A stretch of DNA of 64,000 nucleotides from Begonia masoniana (lineage: Eukaryota; Streptophyta; Magnoliopsida; Cucurbitales; Begoniaceae), in NCBI GenBank assembly GCA_022432975.1, contig CM039503.1:43353869-43417868 (forward strand), read 5' to 3'. Numbering within the stretch: the stretch's first letter is position 1; each line of letters opens with the position of its first letter. This document shows, one piece after another, positions 47,475 through 58,605 of the stretch. A program made the position numbers and the translations under genes. The notes beneath the pieces were generated by a model. The model was not told where the DNA came from, did not search any database, and worked only from the letters and a program-made list of their open reading frames with translations.

Positions 47475-50349
47475 AAATAAAAAATAAAAATAAACAATAG
47501 AAATCGACAGAATAGCCGAGGCTATTCTGTCGAGCCCGAGCCCGAGCGCGAAGGGAGAGGAGAGGATAGGGAGACGACGGCGACCGACGGCCGGTTCATC
47601 GGCGTTCTCCGGCCAGACAACGGCGGCGTGGGGCTCCGGCCTGTTTCCGCGCACGAACCGACGGTATGGCCGGTTTTCTCCCTGTTTTCGGTTCGATTTA
47701 GGGCCACGAAGAACGAGCTCGATTGAGCTCTGATTTCCGGCAGCTTTTGGCCGTTCTTGGCATCAAATGACCGGGCTTAGGCCGGCGAAGGTCGCCTGGC
47801 CGTGTTGTGCTCGAATTGAGCGAAAAATCAGAATGCCCTAATTTGGCATTTCAGGTTTCGTGTGTGTATCCTTGAAATTTTGATTAGTTTAGGCTAATTG
47901 GGGCTAATTGTGGTCGATTGGTAAAGAAATTGATGAGAATCGATGGAAAATCGAAATTGGTGAAATTCCCGGTTTAGGGCAGATTCGGGTTTTTAGATTT
48001 TTGACCTAGTTAGAGTTGTTTGTTTTAAAATTCCTTTTGGCAGATTAAAATAGGTTATTAGAGGAGTACGTGGCTGCTGGAATCGTTCGATTCCAATATC
48101 CGACGCAAAAGTTACGCGCGTTCGAAAGTTTTGGGTCGGTTTTACCTAACCCGAATTAGTGGCCCGTTTAGTTAGGTTTTGGTTTGATTAGGCTAGAAAT
48201 AGTAGTTTGAGAGTAAATTGGTGAGTGTAAGCTTGATTTAATGAAACTTGGATGTTTGTCATAGGTCAAGCCATAGGTGACGAGATGTGCCAAAACCAGC
48301 GAACTACGGACGACAGGTAAGTTCTCGTGATCTTCTTTGGCCGATTGGCCTACACCGTACGTCGAATGTTGTCTCGAGGAATTTTGGTGAAGTGTTTAGT
48401 TAATTGTTTTGGATGGGTAGTTAGGTTTATTGTTTTATAGATTATGTTCTTTATCGTTTTGATGGTATGCTCGGTAGTAGGTTTATTGTTTTATAGATTA
48501 TGTTCTTTATCGTTTTGATGGTATGCTCGGTAGTTAGGTTTATTGTTTTATAGATTATGTTCTTTATCGTTTTGATGGTATGCTCGGTAGTTAGGTTTAT
48601 TGTTTTATAGATTATGTTCTTTATCGTTTTGATGGTATGCTCGGTAGTTAGGTTTATTGTTTTATAGATTATGTTCTTTATCGTTTTGATGGTATGCTCG
48701 GTAGTTAGGTTTATTGTTTTATAGATTATGTTCTTTATCGTTTTGATGGTATGCTCGGTAGTTAGGTTTATTGTTTTATAGATTATGTTCTTTATCGTTT
48801 TGATGGTATGCTCGGTAGTTAGGTTTATTGTTTTATAGATTATGTTCTTTATCGTTTTGATGGTATGCTCGGTAGTTAGGTTTATTGTTTTATAGATTAT
48901 GTTCTTTATCGTTTTGATGGTATGCTCGGTAGTTAGGTTTATTGTTTTATAGATTATGTTCTTTATCGTTTTGATGGTATGCTCGGTAGTTAGGTTTATT
49001 GTTTTATAGATTATGTTCTTTATCGTTTTGATGGTATGCTCGGTAGTTAGGTTTATTGTTTTATAGATTATGTTCTTTATCGTTTTGATGGTATGCTCGG
49101 TAGTTAGGTTTATTGTTTTATAGATTATGTTCTTTATCGTTTTGATGGTATGCTCGGTAGTTAGGTTTATTGTTTTATAGATTATGTTCTTTATCGTTTT
49201 GATGGTATGCTCGGTAGTTAGGTTTATTGTTTTATAGATTATGTTCTTTATCGTTTTGATGGTATGCTCGGTAGTTAGGTTTATTGTTTTATAGATTATG
49301 TTCTTTATCGTTTTGATGGTATGCTCGGTAGTTAGGTTTATTGTTTTATAGATTATGTTCTTTATCGTTTTGATGGTATGCTCGGTAGTTAGGTTTATTG
49401 TTTTATAGATTATGTTCTTTATCGTTTTGATGGTATGCTCGGTAGTTAGGTTTATTGTTTTATAGATTATGTTCTTTATCGTTTTGATGGTATGCTCGGT
49501 AGTTAGGTTTATTGTTTTATAGATTATGTTCTTTATCGTTTTGATGGTATGCTCGGTAGTTAGGTTTATTGTTTTATAGATTATGTTCTTTATCGTTTTG
49601 ATGGTATGCTCGGTAGTTAGGTTTATTGTTTTATAGATTATGTTCTTTATCGTTTTGATGGTATGCTCGGTAGTTAGGTTTATTGTTTTATAGATTATGT
49701 TCTTTATCGTTTAGGTGATCCTGACGTAGGTGCGCGATATCCTTCCACCTGAGGAGCGATGCAGTTGACGGAGGATTGCTCGCGGGGTTTGCTGGCTCAG
49801 TCGGCTTAACCGACCCGTGGGGATTTACGTATGTATTTTGAGGGTATTGAGATATTCTGGGTGAATGATGGATTAGTTAGATAAATTTGTATAGTCGAAC
49901 ATATTAGGGTGTTTGATTCTGTTTAGTTGATAGATTTGTTTTATAAAACGTTTGTTAAGAATTTTATTTGGATTTTTTGAACTGCTTGGTGATTTTGTAA
50001 ACAGGAGGATATGTCACACTTTTAAACGGAACCATGCAGTTTGTTTTCGTGAAAATGTACTTCATATTAATCATATTTAGAGTCAGATTTGGGCAGAGTT
50101 ACGAGAACGTATGAATGTTTGGAAAGTTTATGTAAAATGTACAATTGAAATGGAGATAGAAATGATATTGTGAAGAAGTTATAAGTTGATAAATTGAGGA
50201 ATGATAGAAGGTCGAGTGGTTTTATGTAAACTGTTTTTGTATGATAAATGAATTTTCTTTAAAGGTTTTCGAGGGTGTTTTAATTGATTTAGAGGCTTAA
50301 AAAGAAAAATTTCGTACGGGAAATTAGGAATAGTTTGAGGGTCGTTACA
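47104..50349 (+). mobile_element. Family-B solo LTR (TSD GAACG)
   Basis: Begins TGTAATACCCCGC and ends GAGGGTCGTTACA; exact TSD GAACG at 47099-47103 and 50350-50354. Homologous to 4433-6991 in opposite orientation, but 687 bp longer because of the 57-bp array. It includes an (ATT)n microsatellite at about 47440-47473. Inserted near the start of the Athila extra ORF: the ORF begins MASKHLKGSSSASNSSRPS at 50424 and is cut within 75 bp. No coding sequence of its own. Confidence 0.93.
48413..49711. repeat. 57-bp tandem array in a family-B LTR
   Basis: About 23 copies of a 57-bp unit containing GGTATGCTCGGTAGTTAGG and TTTATAGATTATGTTC. All copies are identical except the first junction (one base shorter). 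The related LTR at 4433-6991 has one diverged unit at this position. Confidence 0.97.
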
Positions 50350-50424
50350 GAACGAATGTGGAAACGGACTTGGCCTGGAAGAGTTGGAGGCACTAGAAGA
50401 CCCTTTCAAATGCTTAGAAGCCAT
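50350..50424 (-). pseudogene. Start of the Athila extra ORF
   Basis: The reverse strand starts ATG at 50424 and encodes MASKHLKGSSSASNSSRPS before the solo LTR. It is the N-terminus of the ORF whose remainder lies at 45863-47103; the Ser-rich beginning is usual for this ORF. Confidence 0.7.
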
Positions 50425-51433
50425 TGTATAATCTGCAGACCGGTATTTGCTTCACAGATAACCCAATACTCAATCAACCTATAATAATCTTGGTTCACAA
50501 ATGATCTCAAGTGCCCAAAATATGCGGCAAAATGAACTGAGTGCTTGTTAGACAAAACAAATTCCCTCAAAGGCAATTCATCAAACAGCTGGTGGGCATA
50601 ATTGACAGGAATTTAGCACTTTAGACTTGAAACATCCAATTTCTCCCAAACTTGTGTATCAAACAGAGAAATATTCCAGCCAATAACCCTTGAATACTAA
50701 TTTAGCAGCCACATAATTCAACAATTATTATCAGAATAGTGTCCACCAACAAACAATTAAAACCTGGATAGAGACAAGCCGCGGCAAGGATGAAGTGGGC
50801 AATTAATCGGAGCTGAAGTGCGACTGAGAGTGTCGAGGAGCTCTGATTTTGGCTGAAAAGTGGAGCACTGGAACTGAGAGGCGAAGACGGCAGCTGTCGG
50901 AGCTCAGAGCAATGTGGACTGTGAAGTGAAGAAATATAGTGTCCGAACGAAAACGTGTGGCGCGATGAAGTCGGTAGGGAAGAGTCGCGGTGCTGAGGTG
51001 CGAGAGCTGAGGAATAAAACTGCTGAGGAGAATGGTCGGAGTTGAGCTGCGGGCTTCGTCGCTGAAAGGTGAGGTGAACACGGTGAATGGTGAAAAGCTT
51101 CTGCTTTTCACCGTTCACCCTTTGTTTTTATGTTTTTATTTATTTTTATTTTTATTATTTTTTTATTTTTTAATAGAAAACTAAAACACAAAATCATTAA
51201 AAATACCTCAATAAATAAAATAAAATAAACAATGAACTCGACTCGACGCTAATAAAACTAGAATCAATGGGTTACCTCCCACCAAGTGCTTGATTTACCG
51301 TCTTTAGCCTGACGTTGGACCAAATTCATTCTTCGGGTATGAGTTGAGTGACAGAAGAGTCACTTGGAATAGTGCCGCCAAAATATGGCTTCACTCGTTG
51401 TCCGTTTACTTTGAATGTTGTGTCATCGGCTTC
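50425..51433 (-). other. Athila spacer between integrase and extra ORF
   Basis: Non-coding in both strands as far as I can tell. Reverse frames at 50702-51118 are Ser/Pro-rich without a recognisable domain and probably belong to the untranslated leader of the extra ORF. Confidence 0.55.
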
Positions 51434-52440
51434 TCATAACTCAACGGCCCCATGAGAGAATACTTGCACCACCGTGAAAGGACCTGACCATCTCGACTTC
51501 AATTTTCTTGGAAACAATTTCAATCGAGAGTTAAATAAAAGTACCTGCTGTCCCTGGTGAAAGATCATTCTCCACGATGTGCTTGTCATGCCACGCCTTG
51601 GTCTTCTCCTTATATATTTTTGAATTCTCATACGCATTGCTTCTAAGTTCGTCAAGCTCATTAATTTGCAGGAGGCATTTCTGACCTGTGGCTGTTAACT
51701 CAAAATTTAGCTTCTTCATCGCCCAGAGGCGTTTTGAATGCGGTCCGGTACACCCATAAAGCATCATTCAACTTGCGAGCCCAGTCTTTTCTTGAATTTG
51801 CAACCGTCTTCTCAAGGATCTTCTTCACTTCTCGATTAGAGACTTCAGCCTGCCCATTTGATTGGGGGTGGTATCCCAACGCCTTGCGATGCTTCACTTC
51901 ATACTTACTGAGTAGTGCTTCAAACTGTCTATTGCAGAAGTGAGTTCCCTCGTCACTAATGATAGCTCGAGGTGTTCCAAAGTGAGTGAAAATATTCTTC
52001 TGCAGAAAATGCAAGACCACCTTGCCATCATTGGTTGGTGTAGCTATTGCTTCAACCCACTTGGAGACATAATCCACCGCTAAAAGAATGTATTTGTTGT
52101 TGTACGACGACAGAAACGGCCCCATAAAGTCAATACCCCATACATCAAACAACTCAACCTCCAAAATATTCGTCAAAGGTATCTCATTACAGGCGGGAAA
52201 TATTACCGGTCCGTTGACATTGATCACAAGCTACAACAAACGAATATGCATTTTTAAACATGGTGGGCCAGTAAAATCCACACTGAAGTATCTTAGTTGC
52301 TCTTCGTTTGCCACCAAAGTGTCCGCCACATTCCAGAGAATGACAGTGTTTTAATACAAATATCACTTCATCTTCTGGGATACAACGTCTGATAACTTGA
52401 TCTGCACAGTGTTTATATAAAATTTGCTCTTCCCAATAAT
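51434..52440 (-). pseudogene. Athila integrase (minus strand)
   Basis: N-terminal zinc finger with both His and both Cys (HCHSLECGGHFGGK and ACDQCQR). The core has [27 protein letters not shown] and [13 protein letters not shown], giving the catalytic DD35E residues. After KTPLG about 70 bp is missing relative to the first Athila element: the sequence jumps to [14 protein letters not shown] in another frame, at a shared CTCTGGG word. The C-terminal domain (51661-51434) includes [20 protein letters not shown]. The zinc finger and core are also in different frames, so at least two frameshifts are present. Confidence 0.9.
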
Positions 52441-52441
52441 A

Positions 52442-53892
52442 TCACTTTACATCGGCAAAAAATTTCTTCTTTTGGTGATGCGACAAATCGGACGGTATAA
52501 CCCCACTGGCAAGAAAGTTCACATAATCAGCATACCACGGTAACACTTCGATTGCAATGATCTTTTCATTTGGAAAATCTTCAGCTATTTGAACGTCACT
52601 ATCGGATACATGAGCTCGTGTTTCCAACCGAGATAGGTGATCAGCTACCAAATTCTCTGTGCCTTTCTTGTCCTTGATCACAATATCAAACTCCTGCAGA
52701 AGTAATACCCATCGAATCAACCGAAGTTTGACATCCTTCTTTTCCATCAAATATTTAATAGCCGAATGATCCATATAAACTATGACTTTGTTGCCGATAA
52801 CATAGGGGCGGAACTTGTCAAAAGCGAACACTACTGCTAACAATTCCTTCTCAGTGGTGGCATAATTTAGTTGGGCATCATTGAGAGTGTGGCTGGCATA
52901 ATAAATTGTATGGAAGACTTTATCCTTTCTCTGCCCCAGAACTGCTCCTACTGTGAAGTCATTAGCATCACTCATGATTTCAAATGGTAATTCCCAATCA
53001 GGTGCGACTATGATTGGGGCCGACACAAGTTTCTCCTTTAACATATTAAAAGCTGCAAGACACTCTGCGGTAAAAACAAATGGTACTCCATTTTCCAATA
53101 ACTGACATAGCGGGTTGGTGATCTTAGAAAAATCTTTTATGAACCTTTGGTAGAATCCCGCATGCCTAGAAAACTCCGCACTCCTTTTACTGTCGTCGGC
53201 GGTGGCAACTTCTCGATAGCGACAATTTTAGCTCGGTCCACCTCAATTCCTTGTGCTGAAATACGATGGCCCAATACAATTCCCTCTTTCACCATGAAAT
53301 GACATTTCTCCCAATTAAGCACTAGATTCGTCTCAACACACCTTTCGAGCACCTTGGACAGATTATTCAAACATGTATCGAATGAAGATCAAAACACTGA
53401 AAAGTCATCCATGAAGATTTCTATGAATCGCTCCACCATATCTGAGAAAATAGCCATCATGTATCTTTGAACAGTAGCTGATGCATTGCATAACCCGAAA
53501 GGCATTCGACGGAAAGCAAAAGTACCATACGAGCAAGTAAATGTGGTTTTTTCCTGGTCTTCTGGGGCAATTGCAATCTGATTATACCCGGAATATCCAT
53601 AAAGGAAACAATAATACTCGTGGCCGGCAAGTCTATCTAGCATCTGATCAATAAACGGCAATGGAAAGTGATCTTTGCACGTAGCCTTGTTTAACTTCCG
53701 ATAATCGATACAAATTCTCCAACCAGTGACTGTTCTGGATGCAATCAACTCATCATTTTCATTCTTGATGACTGTCATCCCTCTTTTCTTTGGAACACAC
53801 TGCACTGGACTCACCCACGAACTATCTGAGATCGGATAGATAACCCCTGCGTCCAACCACATTAAAACTTCCTTTCGCACAACCTCTTTCAT
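52442..53892 (-). pseudogene. Athila reverse transcriptase and RNase H (minus strand)
   Basis: RT starts with DSSWVSPVQCVPKK, TVTGWRICIDYRKLN, FAFRRMPFGLCNASATVQ and the catalytic IFMDDFSVF, with both aspartates. A stop (TGA in place of a Gly codon) at 53389 follows; the frame continues VLERCVETNLVLNWEKCHF and [16 protein letters not shown] frameshift near 53140 moves to the frame of 53098-52442 with connection and RNase [47 protein letters not shown]. Relative order and spacing match the first Athila element. Confidence 0.93.
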
Positions 53893-54114
53893 AGATGGAT
53901 TTAAACGGCGTTGATGCTCTACAAATGGTCGATGCTAGTCTTCCATTAAAATCTGATGCATGCAAAATGAAGAACTGATTCCTTTGATATCTGACAGTGT
54001 CCACCCTATAGCCACCTTGTATGTCCGAAGTATACGCAATAATTTCTCCTCCTCCGTCTTAGATAAATCACCTGCAATAATGACTGGAAGAGTTGAGTTA
54101 GCACCAATAAATGC

Positions 54115-54838
54115 TTACCTGAGGTGAGACGGTAGTGGCTTCAGCTCCAATAAGGGTGGACTCTCAATGGAAGGTAAGACTCGAATTGGTGGCTCCCCCA
54201 AACCCTCAAAATACTTTCTTCGATTTGGCTCAAACAAATCCATCCATGATATAAATTCCTGCACAGAAGAGTCAAAATCGAAAGACAAATCATGATTTAG
54301 TAAAGAAACCTCGAGAGGATCACTAGACTGAAGAGAAACTCTGTCCACCGCTGATTCGAGAGAGTCAATCCTAAATATATCATCGCTGGCCGTCGGATAC
54401 TTCATGGAGTTAAAGACATTAAACGTCACTTCTTCATCTTGCAAGCGCAATTTCAACTCCCCCCTCTGAACATCGATCAAGGCACCCCCCGTAGCTAAGA
54501 ATGGCCTGCCCAAAATAATAGGTATGTCCCGATCCTCCGCCATGTTGAGAACTACAAAGTCTGCTGGGAATATGAATTTGTCGACCTTAACCAACACGTC
54601 TTCGATTATTCTTCTTGGATGCTTGATTGATCGGTCGGCCATTTGTAAGATTCCTCCTATTGGTTTTGCTTCACCTAGCTCAAGCCTTTGAAAAATAGAA
54701 AAAGACATTAAATTTGATGCTTGTACCCAGGTCACATAATGCACGCTCGGAGATGCAGTTTTCAATCTCACATGGAACCGTAAAACTACCCAGATCTTTT
54801 AACTTTTGTGGTAGTTTTCGTTGAATTATTGCACTACA
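54115..54838 (-). pseudogene. Athila protease (minus strand)
   Basis: The retropepsin region reads, after a frameshift near 54690, SFSIFQRLELGEAKPIGG, MADRSIKHPRRIIEDVLVKV and [19 protein letters not shown], then the RNase-like linker to RT (PLLELKPLPSHLR, a motif preceding RT in Athila). The active-site Asp region falls in the shifted part (the CDLG word is in another frame), so the product would not be made in one piece. The flap and [10 protein letters not shown] motifs are well kept. Confidence 0.88.
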
Positions 54839-55581
54839 TTATTCAGAAAGAGCGATTGTACCACAATCCTCTATTTTCCTTTTGTGGGATAGAACCTCTT
54901 TAAAAAATTTTGCATAGGTTGGCATTTGCTCTAGGGTTACGGCAAATGGGATGTTAATGTGAAGCTGCTTGAACACGTTCAAGAATTTGTCAAACAATTT
55001 ATCTAACTTTGCATTTTTCAGGCGTTGTGGGAATGGAACTTTTGGGATGATCTCCTTTGGAATCTGAGGTTGAGCTTCCAGTAGCTCTTGATCTTTTGGT
55101 GTGGAATCGGATGATGACGAATGCATTCCGTCATGTGTGACCACTTTCTTATTTTCTTTGGTACAATTTTCAATCACTGCCCCACTTCTAAGTGTGATGG
55201 CATTGCACTGGCCTCTAGGATTGACTTCAGTGGAACTGGGCAATATGTCCTGAGGGCGACCATTTAATGCAGCTGCCATCTGGCCCATTTGAGTTTTCAA
55301 ACTTTGAATTTGAGCTGACTGGTTTTGCAAGGTTGTTCTTGTTTCAGCCATAAATTTATTTGTGTGCTCCCTCATTTCAGCAATTATATTATTGGTGCGC
55401 TCTCCCATCTTTACAATTAAATCCTCAAGATTAGATTTTCTTTCTGGAAACGGAGGTCCCGGTTGATTAGCTTGTGGCATCTGTATGGCATTGTTCGGGT
55501 TCTTCCACGAGAAGTTTTGGTGGTTGTTGCGCCCCCCATTATAGTAATTACCTGAATTTTGAAGCGTCGGTCTATTATAAT
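54839..55581 (-). pseudogene. Athila Gag C-terminal half (minus strand)
   Basis: Begins after the small insertion at 55582. It reads LQNSGNYYNGG-type Asn-rich sequence, NPNNAIQMPQANQPGPP, a predicted helical stretch (IIAEMREHTNKFMAETRTTL), RGQCNAITLRSG, then the linker FKQLHINIPFAVTLEQMPTY that matches the same point of the first Athila element (4060-4110). It ends with SHKRKIEDCGTIALSE and a stop at 54839. Confidence 0.85.
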
Positions 55582-56152
55582 TGTAACAACCCGGCCCACG
55601 TACATCGAGGGTTTACACCGAGCTGTGCGGCCCACGTACATCGAGGGTTTACACCGCCACGTGGCAGCCACATAGACCCACCACGTGTACTCACAGAACT
55701 TTCCCCTCCCTGTAGGTTATTTTTGCCTTCCTCCCCACTCGAACCCAGGACCTCAGGGTTAAGTACCTGGGCTACAAGTGAGGAGTACCACTTGAGCTGG
55801 TGGGTCTATGTGGCTGCCACGTGGCGGTGTAAACCCTCGATGTACGTGGGCCGCACAGCTCGGTGTAAACCCTCGATGTACGTGGGCCGGGTTGTTACAA
55901 TAAAAGGCGCCTTTTATTGTAACAACCTGGCTAGTAGCTCAAGTGGTACTCCTCACTTGTAGCCCAGGTACTTAACCCTGAGGTCTTGGGTTCGAGTGGG
56001 GAGGAAGGCAAAAATAACCTACAGGGAGGGGAAAGTTCTGTGAGTACACGTGGTGGGCCTGTGTGGCTGCCACGTGGCGGTGTAAACCCTCGATGTACGT
56101 GGGCCGCACAGCTCGGTGTAAACCCTCGATGTACGTGGGCCGGGTTGTTACA
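55582..56152 (+). mobile_element. Small TG...CA element with tRNA-like pol III boxes (TSD ATAAT)
   Basis: A 571-bp insertion in the Athila gag begins TGTAACAACCCGG and ends GGGTTGTTACA, with the exact TSD ATAAT (55577-55581 and 56153-56157). It is two related units joined by an 18-bp perfect palindrome. The right unit (55918-56152) has an A-box-like TAGCTCAAGTGG (55935-55946) and a B-box-like GGTTCGAGT (55989-55997), as in tRNA-derived plant SINEs. The left unit (55582-55899) carries the same middle part in inverted orientation and the same 100-bp tail at both ends, inverted, so it can fold back. Each tail holds two copies of TGTAAACCCTCGATGTACG. No protein is encoded. Compared with known classes it looks like a TRIM-type LTR element or a composite SINE; neither fits fully. 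Confidence 0.75.
55900..55917. repeat. Perfect 18-bp palindrome at the join of two units
   Basis: ATAAAAGGCGCCTTTTAT, centred on GGCGCC. The symmetry continues outwards through TTGTTACA and TGTAACAA for at least 36 bp. Confidence 0.95.
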
Positions 56153-56157
56153 ATAAT

Positions 56158-57082
56158 TTCCCACATATTGGGCCTATTCAGATGAACTACTAGCCATTTG
56201 GTTCCCTTGCTGACAGTTTTCACTAGCATGAGGTCCTTGGCACCATTGACATTGTATGATCGGGGAATGAATTGCATTAGCTGGAGCTTGATTACCTTGG
56301 AAGTGCCGAGTGAGGGATCCAATTTGTGTAGTCAATGCTTTTATCCCATCCATTTCTGTGGTATTTGGTTGCTTCCTCAAAATCTGACATTCAACCGGGC
56401 ACTGATCATTATTGAGGGATAACTCCTCTAACAGGTTGAATGCCTCCACTTTCGTCTTTTGTAGTAATGATCCACCCGCTGCTAAGTTGATAAGAGTCTG
56501 TGTAGAAACTGATAAGCCGATGAAGAATGTCTGTATTTGCATCCATTGTGGTAGACCATGTTGGGGCATCTTCTTAAAAGCTCCTTGAATCGGCCCCATG
56601 CTTCATAAACTGTCTCACCATCGAATTGAATAAAATTGGTGATCTCGTTGTGGAAGTTTTGCCATCTTTTCAAAGGGAAAGAATTTAGATAGAAATTTCT
56701 GAACTAATTCATTCCACGTTATAATTGAATCTGGGGGTAAGGAGTTTAACCAGTTCTTCGCGCGATCTCTTAGTGTGAAGGGGAATAATCTGAGCTTGAC
56801 AGCATCATCAGAGACATTATGGTATTTAAAAGTATCACAGACCTCGACGAAGCTAGCAATATGATCCTTAGGGTCCTCGTTAGGCAGACCACAAAATTGA
56901 TACTGTTGAATCATTTGTATTGTTCCCGGCTTAATTTCAAAATTGTTGCACGTGATAGCAGGTTTTTGAATTGCTGATTGAACCCCGTCCATGGATGGCA
57001 TAACATAATCGAGCAATGTTCGTCTCCCGACTCCCTCAATCTCGATATTCTGTTGAAAATTAGCATTTTGATTATCCGCCAT
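56158..57082 (-). pseudogene. Athila Gag N-terminal half (minus strand)
   Basis: Starts at 57082 with MADNQNANFQQNIEIEG and RRTLLDYVMPSMDGVQSAI. The capsid-like region follows: DPKDHIASFVEVCDTFKYHN, RLFPFTLRDRAKNWLNSLPP and WNELVQKFLSKFFP, which is the conserved retrotransposon Gag core. A frameshift near 56660 leads to FDGETVYEAWGRFKELLRRC, and another near 56570 to AFNLLEELSLNNDQ and a zinc knuckle CQWCQGPHASENC (C-X2-C-X3-H-X4-C, the Athila form). A stop follows SSSSE, just before the small insertion. Confidence 0.92.
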
Positions 57083-57274
57083 AATTGCTTATTTTGTTTC
57101 CCTTCGATTTCTACGGCAGGTTCGTTCAATTTCAGGGTCGATAGGGATTAGGTTTGCAGTACCTAGTTTTCGCATGCACCTGCAATGTGCAAATAATGCG
57201 ATTTAAGCCTAGCAGCAAAAGAAAATTCAAATATAAACTAAAATCAAATAATTAATTAATAACAAAACTAAATT

Positions 57275-57291
57275 CTCCGGCAACGGCGCCA
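57275..57291 (-). other. Primer-binding site, Asp tRNA
   Basis: The + strand reads CTCCGGCAACGGCGCCA, i.e. the 3' end of tRNA-Asp (one mismatch), so the element's own strand is TGGCGCCGTTGCCGGAG. This is the typical Athila primer site. It lies six bases inside the 5' LTR. Confidence 0.93.
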
Positions 57292-57297
57292 AAAAAT

Positions 57298-58605
57298 TGT
57301 TGCGAAAAATTACACGCAAGTGCACGTGTCGCAAAAATAGTAGAGTGTGTGCAAGCACGAGTGTCGGTCCCACGAGAAATAATTATGTTAAGGATTGAAT
57401 ATCTAATTTTCAGCTTAATTTGAAGAACAATATGTTTGATGATTTTAAACTAAATTAATTCAAATAAATTAAATCAAACAATTTAAAAAATAGATTCGAA
57501 TGTAAAAAGTTAAGATTATGTGATGAGAAATTTCCAGGGTTCCGATTTCACTTAGCTAATCCTATTTAGTAAACCTAATTCAAGTAATTAATTCATATTC
57601 CTTCGTGTTGATAGTTATTTCACTATGTTGTTTATTAAACTCTCTCGAGTATTAATAAACTTACTCAATTGATGTGTTATTACCTCTCGGTCTGTAACCT
57701 TACAATCAATTGAATGCATTAAGAGCAAGAAATTGAATTACCACTCAAACGCCCTAACTATCTCTAGTCTAGGGTACTTTTTAAGGCAAGATATTCAATG
57801 CACGGTTAAATTCTCCGCTCTCGCATCTCGAATTAACCTTAAAATTCTTAGTTTTGGTGATCAAGCAAACCTAAGCATTAAGTTTAGAATAGATTACTCA
57901 ACACAGAAAAGAAATAGAAAACTAAAAACTTGAATTAAGAAAATAAATATTCATAACAAAGTTACGTCGAAACCCTAGAACAGAAAACTTAGTTCATGAT
58001 AAAATTAAAGAAAACTACAGAGAAAATAAAATAGTTCATGCTAGAAGAAAAAAGGAGAAACAAAAACTAGGAAATTGCTGCCACGTTCCTCCGATCCTCG
58101 CCATTTGCTTCGATCCGGCCTCCGATGTCTCCGTCGGGTTTTTCTCTCCGTTTCGCTATATATTTTTCTTGCCTCCTCTTCAGACTTTTATCTTTGCTCG
58201 AATTAGGGCAGCGGTCCATCAATCAACGGCCGAGATTGACCCGATCAATAAGTTGAAAAATTGAAATTTAATATTTCCTGCAATCACGATCAATCGCGGT
58301 ATGATCCCGATCGATCGTGGTACAACACCGGATCGATCGGGCCGTCTCTGGAATCTTTCTTTGTTAATTTTGTGCATCACAATCGATCGTGGTATGATTC
58401 CGATCGATCGTGATTGGCTTTTTCTTCTTTTCTTCCTTTTGTTTCTTTATTTCCTATTTCGAACAAAATTTTGCCATTACCTGTTAAAACTCAACTCACC
58501 TGCACAATCTCACTAACAACATCAAATAAACTCAAACGCTCAAGGAAAAACTAATCGAAACAAGAATGAAAAGTACGAATAAGTGTGCAAAATACACACT
58601 TATAT
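57298..58605 (-). mobile_element. 5' LTR of the second Athila element
   Basis: 1308 bp, aligned throughout with 42932-44357. It lacks about 118 bp of the GATCGATCG-rich segment present in the other LTR. Its outer end reads TTATAT on the + strand where the other has TTATCA, so the terminal dinucleotide is changed. Confidence 0.92.

Larger units (their letters stand above)
42932..58605 (-). mobile_element. Second Athila-type gypsy element
   Basis: On the reverse strand in order: 5' LTR (58605-57298), Asp-tRNA PBS (57291-57275), gag, protease, RT-RNase H, integrase, extra ORF, PPT, 3' LTR (44357-42932). The PBS and domain order identify Athila. Flanks are GTTTG on the left and GTTTA on the right, an imperfect (4 of 5) TSD; the right LTR ends AT instead of CA, so that end has mutated. 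It interrupts the protease of the chromovirus-like element. Two smaller insertions lie inside: 47104-50349 and 55582-56152. Confidence 0.9.

Noticed and set aside
50702..51118. Reverse frames of 102 and 138 codons rich in Ser and Pro
   Set aside because: No domain, two overlapping frames, and a position in the Athila spacer between integrase and the extra ORF; more likely leader sequence.
55935..55997. A true tRNA gene
   Set aside because: Only A- and B-box-like words are present; no cloverleaf with acceptor and anticodon stems could be drawn.
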